DNA from: Pseudomonas sp. K2I15
GTDB taxonomy: Bacteria > Pseudomonadota > Gammaproteobacteria > Pseudomonadales > Pseudomonadaceae
NCBI RefSeq assembly: GCF_002204795.1
Contig: NZ_NIXO01000035.1
Span: 1 to 64,000 of the forward strand
Reading direction: 5' to 3'
DNA length: 64,000 nt
In this document: in pieces, positions 1 to 8,831 of the stretch
Position numbering within the stretch: position 1 is the stretch's first letter
Layout of the letters: each line of letters begins with the position of its first letter
Position numbers and translations under genes: made by a program
Notes under the pieces: generated by a model
The model's database searches: none
The model's input: the letters and a program-made list of their open reading frames with translations, nothing else
Told to the model about the DNA's origin: nothing

Positions 1-60
1 GGAAAGCGCACGCTGCCTGATTCGGCAGCGGTATGTCGTAAAGGTCACACGGCGCAGAGC

Positions 61-126
61 TGTGGGAGCTTGGCTGTCTTTGAGAACGATGCCTAGGTTA
101 TGGCCATCAAGACAGTTGCTCCCACA
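61..126. repeat. REP-like inverted repeat
   Basis: The arm TGTGGGAGC..GGCTGTCTT at the left is matched by AAGACAG..GCTCCCACA at the right, so the unit folds into a long hairpin. It resembles the paired REP palindromes elsewhere in this window but has a diverged central part. A smaller hairpin (CGCTGCC / GGCAGCG, 11-30) lies just before it and has no T-tract. Confidence 0.6.
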
Positions 127-150
127 TTTGATTGGGTTTGCACGGCCTGG

Positions 151-870
151 TTAGAAGTCGCCCCACAGTTGTTGGGCTACCGCTAGCGCCACGACTGGCG
201 CTGTTTCGGTACGCAGTACCCGTGGGCCCAAGCGTGCGGAATGAAAACCTGCGCCTTGTGCCGTCTCGACTTCGCCATCGGTCAAGCCACCTTCCGGCCC
301 GATCAGGAATGCCAGGCTTGCAGGCTTGGCATGGCTCACCAGCGGTTCGGCTACCGGGTGCAGCACCAGCTTCAAATCCGCTTCGGCCTGCTTCAACCAA
401 TCCGCCAGTAACAGCGGCGGATGAATCACCGGCACCCGCGAACGACCGCATTGCTCGCAAGCGCTGATCGCCACCTGGCGCCAGTGCTGCAGGCGTTTGT
501 CGGCGCGTTCGTCCTTGAGGCGCACTTCGCAGCGCTCGCTGAAGATTGGGGTGATTTCATTCACCCCAAGCTCGGTGGCTTTCTGAATCGCCCAGTCCAT
601 CCGCTCGCCACGGGACAGGCCCTGGCCGAGGTGGATCTGCAACGGCGACTCGATCTGCCCGGCGAAGGTTTCGGTGACCTGCACCACCACGCGTTTTTTA
701 CCGACTTCCAGCAAGCTGGCGTGAAACTCGTGGCCTGAACCGTCGAACAGTTGCACGGCGTCGCCTTCGCTCATGCGCAATACGCGGCTGATGTAATGCG
801 CCTGGGCTTCTGGCAACTCGTGGTCGCCAAGGCTCAGTGGGGCGTCGACAAAAAAGCGGGACAGTCTCAT
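151..870 (-). CDS. rsmE: 16S rRNA m3U1498 methyltransferase RsmE
   Basis: RsmE N3-methylates U1498 in helix 44 of 16S rRNA using SAM, as a dimeric SPOUT enzyme in the cytoplasm. The 239-residue product has an N-terminal PUA-like part (about 1-75) followed by the SPOUT domain. The family signatures GPEGG (191-195) and LGPRVLRTETA (214-224), which form the knotted SAM site, are both present. The start at 870 gives MRLSRFFVD, the usual beginning for the family; a longer open frame upstream runs into REP-like sequence and is unlikely to be translated. Its neighbour upstream on the same strand is bioA, as in P. aeruginosa by memory. No oddities seen. Confidence 0.95.
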   Translation of the reverse strand: MRLSRFFVDAPLSLGDHELPEAQAHYISRVLRMSEGDAVQLFDGSGHEFHASLLEVGKKRVVVQVTETFAGQIESPLQIHLGQGLSRGERMDWAIQKATELGVNEITPIFSERCEVRLKDERADKRLQHWRQVAISACEQCGRSRVPVIHPPLLLADWLKQAEADLKLVLHPVAEPLVSHAKPASLAFLIGPEGGLTDGEVETAQGAGFHSARLGPRVLRTETAPVVALAVAQQLWGDF

Positions 871-897
871 TTCTGTTCTCGGAAGAAATACAAAACC

Positions 898-928
898 TGT
901 GGGAGCCGAGCTCGCTCGCGATGGCGGC
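898..928. repeat. Single REP-like palindrome between bioA and rsmE
   Basis: TGTGGGAGCCGAGCTCGCTC followed by GCGATGGCGG is a single REP arm of the same general type as the paired elements further on. It fills most of the gap between the end of bioA and the start of rsmE. Confidence 0.6.
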
Positions 929-961
929 AGCCCATGCACCCGATTAATCAAGTGAACTCAA

Positions 962-2368
962 TCAGCCCGGATCACGAAACCCTGGATGGAAATCCTTGGG
1001 CACCGCCACGCTGACCTTGCTGTTGGTGGCGATATCAATCCCTTCGCTGGCCACTTCAGCCAGGAAGTCGATCTGCTCCGGGGTGATCACGTACGGCGGC
1101 AGGAAATACACCACGCTGCCCAATGGCCGCAGCAACGCGCCACGTTCCAGCGCATGTTCAAACACCTTCAGGCCACGGCGTTCCTGCCATGGGTAGGCGG
1201 TCTTGGTGGCCTTGTCCTGCACCATCTCGATGGCCAGCACCATGCCGGTCTGGCGCACCTCGGACACGTGCGGGTGGTCCACCAGGTGCGCGGTGGCGGT
1301 CGCCATGCGTTGGGCCAGGGCCTTGTTGTTTTCGATGACGTTGTCTTCTTCGAAGATATCCAGCGTCGCCAGGGCCGCCGCACAGGCCAGCGGGTTGCCC
1401 GTGTAGCTGTGGGAATGCAGGAAGGCGCGCAGGGTCGGGTAGTCGTCGTAGAACGCGTCGTACACATCGTCGGTGGTGACCACGGCGGCCAACGGCAGGT
1501 AGCCGCCGGTCAGGGCCTTGGACAGGCACAGGAAGTCTGGGCGGATACCGGCCTGTTCACAGGCGAACATCGTGCCGGTGCGGCCAAAGCCCACGGCGAT
1601 TTCGTCGTGGATCAGGTGCACGCCGTAGCGGTCGCAGGCTTCGCGCAGCAGCTTGAGGTACACCGGGTGGTACATGCGCATGCCGCCGGCGCCCTGGATC
1701 AGCGGCTCGACGATCACGGCAGCCACGGTGTCGTGGTTTTCGGCGAGGGTCTGTTCCATGGCCTGGAACATGTTGCGCGAATGTTCTTCCCAGCTCATGC
1801 CGTCGGGGCGCAGGTAGCAGTCCGGGCTTGGCACCTTGATGGTGTCCAGCAGCAAGGCCTTGTAGGTTTCGGTGAACAGCGGCACATCGCCCACCGACAT
1901 CGCGGCGATGGTTTCGCCATGGTAGCTGTTGGTCAGGGTGACAAAGCGCTTCTTGTTCGGCAGGCCACGGTTGAGCCAATAGTGAAAGCTCATCTTCAGC
2001 GCGACTTCGATGCACGACGAACCGTTGTCGGCGTAGAAGCAGCGAGTCAGGCCTTCGGGCGTCATCTTCACCAGGCGTTCGGACAGCTCGATCACCGGCT
2101 GGTGGCTGAAACCGGCGAGGATCACGTGTTCCAGCTGATCCACCTGGTCCTTGATACGTTGGTTGATGCGCGGGTTGGCGTGGCCAAACACGTTGACCCA
2201 CCAGGAACTGACGGCGTCGAGGTAGCGTTTGCCTTCGAAGTCTTCCAGCCAGACGCCTTCACCGCGCTTGATCGGGATCAGCGGCAGTTGCTGGTGGTCT
2301 TTCATCTGGGTGCAGGGATGCCACAGCACCGCAAGGTCACGCTGCATCCACTGGTTATTCAAACCCAT
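962..2368 (-). CDS. bioA: Adenosylmethionine-8-amino-7-oxononanoate aminotransferase
   Basis: BioA transfers the amino group of SAM to 8-amino-7-oxononanoate (KAPA) to give 7,8-diaminopelargonate (DAPA) in biotin synthesis. It is a PLP class III aminotransferase of 468 residues, normal length. Visible motifs are DNGSSCIEVALKM (114-126), HDEIAVGFGRTGT (254-266) with the PLP-contacting Asp, and LSKALTGG with the Schiff-base lysine at K284. Two ATGs lie close together; the one at 2368 is preceded by GAGGAG at 7-nt spacing, whereas the one at 2374 sits 1 nt from it, so 2368 is chosen. The gene stands apart from the other bio genes. It is divergent from the cytochrome b561 gene, with about 280 bp of AT-rich sequence between them that must hold both promoters. 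Confidence 0.96.
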   Translation of the reverse strand: MGLNNQWMQRDLAVLWHPCTQMKDHQQLPLIPIKRGEGVWLEDFEGKRYLDAVSSWWVNVFGHANPRINQRIKDQVDQLEHVILAGFSHQPVIELSERLVKMTPEGLTRCFYADNGSSCIEVALKMSFHYWLNRGLPNKKRFVTLTNSYHGETIAAMSVGDVPLFTETYKALLLDTIKVPSPDCYLRPDGMSWEEHSRNMFQAMEQTLAENHDTVAAVIVEPLIQGAGGMRMYHPVYLKLLREACDRYGVHLIHDEIAVGFGRTGTMFACEQAGIRPDFLCLSKALTGGYLPLAAVVTTDDVYDAFYDDYPTLRAFLHSHSYTGNPLACAAALATLDIFEEDNVIENNKALAQRMATATAHLVDHPHVSEVRQTGMVLAIEMVQDKATKTAYPWQERRGLKVFEHALERGALLRPLGSVVYFLPPYVITPEQIDFLAEVASEGIDIATNSKVSVAVPKDFHPGFRDPG

Positions 2369-2649
2369 CTTCATTCTCCTCGAAGCGGCTCGCGACGTGC
2401 GCGGGCGAAACAATCGCGCAAGCCTATGCAATGCAGGCGAGTGTCACAACCCAATTGCATGCTTGTAGGATAAATCGCAGTAAACACAGGACGGTCTGTC
2501 ACGTTTCTTGGGAATAGTCCTTAATCTCTTGTTAACTTATTGTGCATACGCTCTTGATCGTATTTCTCGATATTTCAAAGCGAAACTTTCCGCTTTAATT
2601 CGATAGGTAAATCGATAGTCTTGGGCACAGCTCTTACGGGATTTGGGAC

Positions 2650-3201
2650 ATGCAGCTACGTAATTCATCGGCCCGCTACGGCTGGGTCAGCATTGTTTTG
2701 CACTGGGGCGTGGCCCTGGTGGTGTTCGGTCTGTTCGCGTTGGGCCTGTGGATGGTCGGTCTCGACTACTACAGCACTTGGCGCAAAGATGCCCCGGACC
2801 TGCACAAAAGCATCGGCATTACGCTGTTCGCCATCATGCTTGTGCGCATTGTCTGGCGTTTGCTCAGCCCGCCGCCGCCACCGCTGGCCAGTTATAGCCG
2901 TATGACGCGTCTGGGGGCTGCGTTTGGCCACGCATTCCTTTATCTCGGGCTGTTTGCCGTGATGATTGCCGGTTACCTGATTTCCACCGCAGACGGTGTC
3001 GGGATCCCGGTATTTGGCCTGTTTGAGATTCCTGCGCTGGTTTCCGGGCTACCGGACCAGGCAGACACCGCAGGCGTGGTGCATTTGTACCTGGCCTGGG
3101 TATTGGTGGTGTTCGCCGGCCTCCATGGTGTAGCTGCGCTGAAACACCATTTCATTGATCGTGATGTGACCCTGGTTCGTATGCTGGGGCGCAAAGCCTG
3201 A
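2650..3201 (+). CDS. Cytochrome b561
   Basis: A 183-residue inner-membrane diheme b-type cytochrome expected to pass electrons from the quinone pool. Four hydrophobic segments are visible (about 13-36, 53-70, 93-112, 143-162). Histidines at 18, 52, 145 and 159 fit the four heme ligands of the bacterial b561 family. The stop (3199-3201) is followed after 32 bp by a YceI gene on the same strand, so the two are likely cotranscribed; b561-YceI pairing is common in proteobacteria and has been taken to suggest isoprenoid quinone handling. The precise electron donor and acceptor are unknown. Confidence 0.9.
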   Translation: MQLRNSSARYGWVSIVLHWGVALVVFGLFALGLWMVGLDYYSTWRKDAPDLHKSIGITLFAIMLVRIVWRLLSPPPPPLASYSRMTRLGAAFGHAFLYLGLFAVMIAGYLISTADGVGIPVFGLFEIPALVSGLPDQADTAGVVHLYLAWVLVVFAGLHGVAALKHHFIDRDVTLVRMLGRKA

Positions 3202-3233
3202 TGTTCAACCTCGACTCACAAGGAATAGAAAGC

Positions 3234-3830
3234 ATGTTGAAAAAGACTCTCGCCGCTCTGGCCATCGGTTCTGCCCTGCTGACTGCCGGTCAGGCGATAG
3301 CTGCTGACTACGTTGTCGACAAGGAAGGCCAACACGCCTTCGTTGACTTCAAGATCAGCCACTTGGGCTACAGCTTCATCACCGGTACCTTCAAGGACCT
3401 GGACGGCAAGTTCAGCTTCGATGCTGCCAAGCCTGAAGACAGCAAGATTGAGTTCAACGTCCGTACCGCCAGCGTGTTCACCAACCACGCCGAACGTGAC
3501 AAGCACATCGCCAGCAAAGACTTCCTGGACGTTGGCAAGTTTGCCGATGCCAAGTTCGTGTCCACCAGTGTTAAAACCACCGGCAAAAACGCTGCTGGCC
3601 AAGTCACTGCCGACGTAACCGGCGACCTGACCTTTCACGGCGTGACCAAGCCAATCGTCGTCAAGGCCACCTTCCTGGGTGAAGGCAAGGATCCATGGGG
3701 CGGCTACCGTGCCGGCTTTGAAGGTACTACTTCCTTCAATCGCCAGGACTTCGGCAAGCAGATGGACCTGGGCCCAGCGTCCAACACGGTTGAGCTGTAC
3801 GTGACGTTTGAAGGCGTTAAAGCCAAGTAA
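3234..3830 (+). CDS. YceI-family periplasmic protein, copy 1
   Basis: A 198-residue lipocalin-like beta-barrel protein of the YceI family, whose members bind isoprenoid chains. The N-terminal signal peptide (MLKKTLAALAIG..AIAA) is cut before DYVVDKEGQHAF. Family signatures are SFITGTFKDLDG, NVRTASVFTNHAERD, GDLTFHGVTKPIVV and PWGGYRAGFEG. The start at 3234 is chosen because it begins a clean signal peptide and follows AAGGAATAG; an earlier in-frame ATG at 3201 overlaps the b561 stop and would add eleven non-signal residues. The P. aeruginosa orthologue, as I recall, is the protein reported as the protease PasP. A second, closely similar copy follows at 4012. Confidence 0.92.
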   Translation: MLKKTLAALAIGSALLTAGQAIAADYVVDKEGQHAFVDFKISHLGYSFITGTFKDLDGKFSFDAAKPEDSKIEFNVRTASVFTNHAERDKHIASKDFLDVGKFADAKFVSTSVKTTGKNAAGQVTADVTGDLTFHGVTKPIVVKATFLGEGKDPWGGYRAGFEGTTSFNRQDFGKQMDLGPASNTVELYVTFEGVKAK

Positions 3831-3848
3831 TAGTGCCACTGTGTAAAG

Positions 3849-3875
3849 AACGCCGACCCTTGGGTCGGCGTTTTA
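3849..3875 (+). terminator. Rho-independent terminator after yceI copy 1
   Basis: The stem AACGCCGACC / GGTCGGCGTT is followed by TTTACTG. It ends the b561-yceI unit and separates it from the second yceI gene. Confidence 0.85.
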
Positions 3876-4011
3876 CTGTATGAAGGTTTTAACCTGAACG
3901 CATTGGAATTTGAGAAAGGTCTTACGCGATTCACGCCTGTTGCCTGCTTATTTCCAGGGCGGATAGCGCTACTCCTTATAGGGTTGTCCCTAACTTCCCA
4001 GGAGTAGAACG

Positions 4012-4608
4012 ATGCTGCCGAAGACGCTTGCCGCTTTGACGATGGGTTTCACGCTGTTGACTGCCGGCCAGGTGATGGCGGCTGACTACGTGATTGATAA
4101 GGAAGGCCAGCACGCCTTTATCGACTTGAAGGTCAAACACCTTGAATACAGCTTTATCACCGGCACCTTCAGAGACCTGGATGGCACGTTCAGTTTCGAC
4201 CCGGCCAGGCCCGAAGACAGCAAGGTCGAAGTGAATGTGCGTACCGCCAGCTTGTTCACCAACCACACTGAACGTGACAAGCATCTGCGGGATAAGGAAT
4301 ACCTCAATGTCGACAAGTTTCCCGACGCGCGGTTTGTCTCTACCGGGGTGAAACTGACCGGCAACAACGCTGAAGGCAAGCTTACGGCGGATGTAACGGG
4401 TGACCTCACGCTCAGCGGCGTGACGAAATCGATCGTGGTCAAATCAACGTTCCTCGGCGAGGGCGATGACCCATGGGGCGGCTACCGTGCGGGGTTCGAA
4501 GGCACTACTAGCATTTTGCGTGAAGACTTCGGCCAGACTGGCCAGTTATCCCCAGGCTCCAGCCGGATCGAGTTGTACATCACCTTTGAAGGGATAAGGG
4601 CGAAATAG
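4012..4608 (+). CDS. YceI-family periplasmic protein, copy 2
   Basis: A tandem paralogue of the previous YceI gene, also exactly 198 residues and about 70% identical by eye, with the signal peptide MLPKTLAALTMG..VMA cut before ADYVIDKEGQHAF. The barrel motifs are kept (SFITGTFRDLDG, FTNHTERDKH, PWGGYRAGFEG). It differs mostly in the charged loops, for example DKEYLNVDKF in place of SKDFLDVGKF. It lies between two terminators, so it is probably transcribed separately, from about 130 bp of upstream sequence; CCAGGAGTAGAACG precedes the ATG and supplies a good ribosome site. The ligand is unknown; it may have a different regulation or substrate from copy 1. Confidence 0.9.
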   Translation: MLPKTLAALTMGFTLLTAGQVMAADYVIDKEGQHAFIDLKVKHLEYSFITGTFRDLDGTFSFDPARPEDSKVEVNVRTASLFTNHTERDKHLRDKEYLNVDKFPDARFVSTGVKLTGNNAEGKLTADVTGDLTLSGVTKSIVVKSTFLGEGDDPWGGYRAGFEGTTSILREDFGQTGQLSPGSSRIELYITFEGIRAK

Positions 4609-4630
4609 TGTTCACCGACCCCAAACAAAA

Positions 4631-4663
4631 ATGCCCCGGATCTCACGATCCGGGGCATTTTTT
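4631..4663. terminator. Bidirectional terminator between yceI copy 2 and rhlE
   Basis: A 12-bp perfect stem (ATGCCCCGGATC / GATCCGGGGCAT) with loop TCAC is flanked by A-rich and T-rich runs on both sides, so it can end the convergent yceI and rhlE transcripts. Confidence 0.9.
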
Positions 4664-4678
4664 ATGACGCTGTGAAAA

Positions 4679-6577
4679 TCAGCGGTTGCGGGTCAGCAAC
4701 GCCGGTTTTTCACCACGTGGACGGCCCGGCAGTTGATCCAACTGCTCAGGTGTCAGCGTGCGATCGCTTTTCGACTCTTTGTGGATGATCTTCGGTGCCG
4801 GGCCGCCGCGCGGGTTTTGCACCGCAGGCTCAGACAAACGAGGTTGATCATCACGGGCCGGGCGACGATTGCGCGACTCTTCGCGACGGGCCTGGCCGTC
4901 ACGTGGTGCGCCGTTACGCGGGCCGCTGCGCTTGGCAGGTGGGGTGCCGGTGGTGGCGCCGTTGCTGCTGCGCGGACCGTTCTGGCGACCTTGTGGCTGG
5001 CCGCCGGTGCGTGGCGCAGAACCTGCGCCTGCACCTGCACCCGTGCCCTGGGCTGGAGCGCCCGGACGACGACCACGGCCCTGGGCCGGCTTGGCCTGGG
5101 GCACGTAGTCAACGCGGTTACCGAAGTTGTCCACGTCGTCGTCCAGGAACTCGTCCGGAGCACGGTCAGCGGCAGCGCGTGCCGGCTGGCTCGGCTGGCG
5201 CTGTTCGCGGGCCGGGGTGCCTTCACGGGGCTTTTGCTCACGGGCCGGGCGTTCGCCACGGCCATTGGTCGCAGCCTTGTCCTTGCCGCCCTTGTCCTTG
5301 CCCTTGTCTTTACGACCGCCACCACCGCCGCCGCCGTTCGGGCCATCGCCCTTCGGACCGCGTGGGTTGTTGCGTGGGTTGCGCACGTCCGGACGCTCGC
5401 GCACTTCAGGCTTCTCAGCCTCAACGGCGCTGGAGTCGAAGCCCATCAGGTCGCCGTCGGCGATTTTCTGCTTGGTCATGCGCTCGATGCTTTTCAGCAG
5501 CTTTTCTTCGTCCGGTGCGACCAGGGAAATGGCCTCGCCCGAACGACCGGCCCGACCGGTACGGCCGATACGGTGCACGTAGTCTTCGTCGACGTTTGGC
5601 AGCTCGAAGTTGACCACGTGTGGCAGTTGGTCGATGTCCAGGCCGCGAGCGGCGATGTCGGTAGCAACCAGGATGCGCACTTCACCGGCCTTGAAGTCGG
5701 CCAGGGCTTTGGTGCGGGCGTTTTGGCTCTTGTTGCCGTGGATGGCGACGGCGGTGAGGCCGTGCTTGTCCAGGTACTCGGCCAGGCGGTTGGCGCCGTG
5801 CTTGGTGCGGGTGAACACCAGTACCTGTTCCCACGCGCCGGCGGTGATCAGGTGGGCCAGCAGGGAACGCTTGTGGGCGGCGGGCAGGCGGAATACGCGC
5901 TGCTCGATACGCTCCACCGTGGTGTTCGGCGGCGTGACTTCAATGCGCTCGGGGTTGTGCAACAACTTGCCCGCCAAAGCGGTGATGTCGTTGGAGAACG
6001 TGGCCGAGAACAGCAGGTTCTGGCGTTTGGCCGGCAGGCGCGCGAGGACCTTTTTCACGTCATGGACAAAGCCCATGTCGAGCATGCGGTCGGCTTCGTC
6101 CAGCACGAGAATTTCCACGTGGGACAAATCGACGCTGCCTTGGCCGCACAGGTCGAGCAAACGACCCGGGCACGCAACCAGTACGTCGACACCGCGGGAC
6201 ATGGCCTGAACCTGTGGGTTCATGCCGACGCCGCCGAAGATGCAGGCGCTGACGAACTTCAAGTCGCGGGCATACAGCTTGAAGCTGTCATGCACTTGGG
6301 CGGCGAGTTCGCGGGTAGGGGTCAGGACCAGTACGCGCGGTTGGCGCGGGCCGTGACGCTGGGATTTGTCCGGGTGACCGTTGGGGAACAACCGCTCCAG
6401 GATCGGAAGGGCGAAGCCGCCGGTTTTACCAGTACCTGTCTGAGCCGCAACCATCAGGTCGCGACCTTGCAACACGGCGGGGATGGCCCGCTGTTGCACC
6501 GGAGTAGGCTCGGTATAGCCCGCTGCCTCGATGGCGCGGACTAAAGCCTCGGAGAGACCGAGGGAAGCAAAGGACAT
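4679..6577 (-). CDS. rhlE: DEAD-box RNA helicase RhlE with long basic tail
   Basis: An ATP-dependent RNA helicase of the RhlE type, 632 residues. Motifs in order: TPVQQ Q-motif (25-29), AQTGTGKT (45-52), PTRELAAQ, DEAD (160-163), SAT (191-193), TDIAARGLD and HRIGRTGRAGR (335-345). From about residue 385 to the end there is a roughly 245-residue low-complexity tail rich in G, R, K, P, Q and A with runs such as GGGGGGG. It ends in a more ordered segment (SDRTLTPEQLDQLPGRPRG). P. aeruginosa RhlE2 (about 640 residues, next to metF/ahcY) has the same plan, so this is its likely orthologue. Such tails usually bind RNA or partner RNases; that role is inferred here. About 220 bp of upstream sequence holds no gene and may be a long leader. 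Confidence 0.93.
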   Translation of the reverse strand: MSFASLGLSEALVRAIEAAGYTEPTPVQQRAIPAVLQGRDLMVAAQTGTGKTGGFALPILERLFPNGHPDKSQRHGPRQPRVLVLTPTRELAAQVHDSFKLYARDLKFVSACIFGGVGMNPQVQAMSRGVDVLVACPGRLLDLCGQGSVDLSHVEILVLDEADRMLDMGFVHDVKKVLARLPAKRQNLLFSATFSNDITALAGKLLHNPERIEVTPPNTTVERIEQRVFRLPAAHKRSLLAHLITAGAWEQVLVFTRTKHGANRLAEYLDKHGLTAVAIHGNKSQNARTKALADFKAGEVRILVATDIAARGLDIDQLPHVVNFELPNVDEDYVHRIGRTGRAGRSGEAISLVAPDEEKLLKSIERMTKQKIADGDLMGFDSSAVEAEKPEVRERPDVRNPRNNPRGPKGDGPNGGGGGGGRKDKGKDKGGKDKAATNGRGERPAREQKPREGTPAREQRQPSQPARAAADRAPDEFLDDDVDNFGNRVDYVPQAKPAQGRGRRPGAPAQGTGAGAGAGSAPRTGGQPQGRQNGPRSSNGATTGTPPAKRSGPRNGAPRDGQARREESRNRRPARDDQPRLSEPAVQNPRGGPAPKIIHKESKSDRTLTPEQLDQLPGRPRGEKPALLTRNR

Positions 6578-6799
6578 GAGTAATCCTGTTTTAGTTAGGG
6601 CTTGGCCCAGAGGGATAGTCTTGCCTGGCGTGAATGGCGTTTAGATGAACGCAATCCCGTCCGGTCCTGCTGGGGCTGGCGGGCACTCAGACGGCTCGCG
6701 CGGGCTTGAAAGCTGCGCTGTAGCGGGGTCGGGTGCCATTTGCAAGACCGAAGCGTCCGGGCGTAAGCCTGGCGGAAAGGCCGGAGTATAACAGAGCAA

Positions 6800-7603
6800 T
6801 CACTCTGCGCTGCTTTCCTGCTGCTCAACGGTGCTCGCGGGCAGGGCCAATGCGCTGGTTTGTGTGCTCGCGCCGGCATATTTGGCGCTCAAGGCCGCGT
6901 AGGCCGGCTCCTGCTTGAAGCGTTTGAGTTCGGCGGCAAAGCGCTGCACCAGCAAATCCATGCCCGCCCCACGGCGCACGGCCAGGAATTGTGGCTGGTT
7001 GCTGATCACCTTGGGCGCCTCGGTGATCTGGTCTGTCAGCCCCAGTGCCTTGAGGACATGCTGGCCAACGCGGCGATCGGTGATCACCAGGTCGATCCGC
7101 CCAAGGGCCAGTTTGCCGAAGTTGGCCTCATGGCTGGCGGCCGGCTCCTGTTTGAACAGGGTGGACTCGCTGAATTCGGCGCCATAGAGGTAGCCCGGCG
7201 AGGTGCCGATGGTCAGGCCGCGCAGGTCATCGAAGGTCTGGAACGGATGCGGGCGGTCATTGGCATAGAACAGCACGAACTCCACCTCGGACAGCGGCTC
7301 ACTGGGGTACAGCAGCACCGCATCGCGCTCGTGGCTGTGGAAAATATCCAGTGCGCCGTCTGCCTGGCCCTGGTCGAGCATCGCCAGGCAGCGTTTCCAG
7401 GGCAAAAACTGCCAGTCCACACCGATGCCCAGGCGCTGGAACACGATCACCGTGGTCTCGTAGTCGAGCCCGCGCATGGTGCCTTTGTCATCGTATACGT
7501 AAGGCGCCCAGGGCTCGGTGACAATGCGCAGCTTCTCGCCATGGGCGCCGAGGCTCAGGCAAGTGAAAAGAACAGCAGTCAACAACCGGAAAGTGACAGG
7601 CAT
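6800..7603 (-). CDS. Family 3 periplasmic solute-binding protein
   Basis: A 267-residue exported protein with a signal peptide ending near LGAHG, followed by EKLRIVTEPWAPYVYDDKGTMRG, the typical opening of the SBP_bac_3 (amino-acid type) fold. No permease or ATPase gene is adjacent, so it may be an orphan binding protein, a sensor-like partner, or one that works with a distant transporter. The C-terminal 25 residues (ASTQTSALALPASTVEQQ..) are low complexity and look like an unstructured tail. The ligand cannot be told from sequence. A second, unrelated-looking orphan of the same superfamily lies at 41526. Confidence 0.8.
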   Translation of the reverse strand: MPVTFRLLTAVLFTCLSLGAHGEKLRIVTEPWAPYVYDDKGTMRGLDYETTVIVFQRLGIGVDWQFLPWKRCLAMLDQGQADGALDIFHSHERDAVLLYPSEPLSEVEFVLFYANDRPHPFQTFDDLRGLTIGTSPGYLYGAEFSESTLFKQEPAASHEANFGKLALGRIDLVITDRRVGQHVLKALGLTDQITEAPKVISNQPQFLAVRRGAGMDLLVQRFAAELKRFKQEPAYAALSAKYAGASTQTSALALPASTVEQQESSAE

Positions 7604-7673
7604 ACCTTGAGGTTACGACTGTCTCGGGCTAAAGAGAAGCTCTGGTACAACGATCTGCGGGCGCCCACAGGTT

Positions 7674-8756
7674 TTACTTTTCCGCAGATTTGATCAAGTG
7701 TTCGTAGATCGCCACACGCCGCTCGCCGAGAATCAGCCGCACCACGGGATTGGCAAACCAGTGCTCCAGCAGGTGAGCATCAACGGGCCGGCCTTGGCGC
7801 TCTTCCTGATTTTGCCGGGCCTTGTCCCACCAAACCGGGCCACACGCCTGGTCGAACTCGTTTTCATGTTCATAGCAGCCGTAGAGGATTTCGCGGATGA
7901 ACTGCTGCTGGTGCTTGGGCAATACCAGGGTGATCAGCTTGTACATCAAGCGTTGCAGGCGCGGCGGGCGGGGCAGGTGGGCCGAAACCTGGCGCGTATC
8001 GTCCAGGGCTGTGCCGCTGGTGGGGTTCGCTGCGTGCTTGGCGATCCACGCTTTGACCTTGGCCCGGAACAGCTGCTTGCGGCTCCAGTAGTGGTGGATC
8101 AGGTCCGGGCATTCGCGCACGTTGAGGGTGCGATAGGCGGCAATGGACAGGCAGAACTCTTCCAGGGTGTAGGCGCCCTGGGCGTGGGGGAACAGTTCGT
8201 CCATCAAATCGATCGAACGGTCGAGGATGTGCGCGTCCTGCTGTGTCAGGCCCATGACCCCGGAGTTGAGGGTCATCATGTCGTCATCGGCCACGCCCAT
8301 GTCCAGCAGGCGCTGGTACAGGGCGCTGTACAGAATGCTTTCGTGGTTGTCGCCGTACTTGGTGTAGAAGGCGTTGCACAGCAGGGTGCCGGGCTGCACG
8401 CGATCAAACAGCTCCATCGGTGAATGGTGGAAAAACGTGTCGGTGTCGATCAGCAGCGCCACTTCGGATTCTTGCAGCACTTGCCGCAGCACCACGTGCT
8501 TGGTGCGGAAGTGGTAGCCATGAGGCTCGCTCCAGCGTTTGCGCGTGGCTTCGTCCAGCGGGCGCACCCGTACCGGCAGCAGGCGATACGGCTCGGGGTT
8601 GTCGCTGAAAACCTGGATATCGATGCCGGCGTCCGGCGTATCCCGCAGCAAGGCCAGGGCGCTGGCGATGCTGAATACTGCTTCCTGATGGTAAGTCTCG
8701 GCGCCGAACACCAGGTAGACCAGTTGCGGGCGGGGCGTCGGGGCGGCTGTATTCAT
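7674..8756 (-). CDS. Putative GT-A fold glycosyltransferase-like protein
   Basis: A 360-residue soluble protein that I do not recognise by name. The first 110 residues look like a nucleotide-sugar-binding Rossmann half: QLVYLVFGAETYHQEAVFSI at the start, then IDIQVFSDNP, and VALLIDTDTFFHHS containing a DTD triad (104-106) after hydrophobic residues, which fits the metal-binding DxD of GT-A enzymes. LNSGVMGL and a His-Tyr-Trp (HHYW) element follow in the positions such enzymes use for the acceptor. The start at 8756 is preferred over an upstream TTG at 8801, which lies inside the metF terminator hairpin. No sugar pathway genes are near, so the substrate is unknown. Confidence 0.6.
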   Translation of the reverse strand: MNTAAPTPRPQLVYLVFGAETYHQEAVFSIASALALLRDTPDAGIDIQVFSDNPEPYRLLPVRVRPLDEATRKRWSEPHGYHFRTKHVVLRQVLQESEVALLIDTDTFFHHSPMELFDRVQPGTLLCNAFYTKYGDNHESILYSALYQRLLDMGVADDDMMTLNSGVMGLTQQDAHILDRSIDLMDELFPHAQGAYTLEEFCLSIAAYRTLNVRECPDLIHHYWSRKQLFRAKVKAWIAKHAANPTSGTALDDTRQVSAHLPRPPRLQRLMYKLITLVLPKHQQQFIREILYGCYEHENEFDQACGPVWWDKARQNQEERQGRPVDAHLLEHWFANPVVRLILGERRVAIYEHLIKSAEK

Positions 8757-8791
8757 GGACTGCAAAATTCCGTGGGCGTTTAGAACGGCAA

Positions 8792-8812
8792 AGGCCCTCA
8801 ATATGAGGGCCT
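8792..8812 (-). terminator. Probable metF terminator
   Basis: An 8-bp stem (AGGCCCTC / GAGGGCCT) with a 5-nt loop lies 20 bp beyond the metF stop; on the minus strand it is followed by TTGCCGTTCT, a weak T-tract. Confidence 0.6.
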
Positions 8813-8831
8813 GGGCACTTCGGAACAGACC

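Noticed and set aside
4733..6544. A 603-codon open frame antisense to rhlE
   Set aside because: It mirrors the GC-rich codons and low-complexity tail of rhlE and shows no domain or ribosome site.
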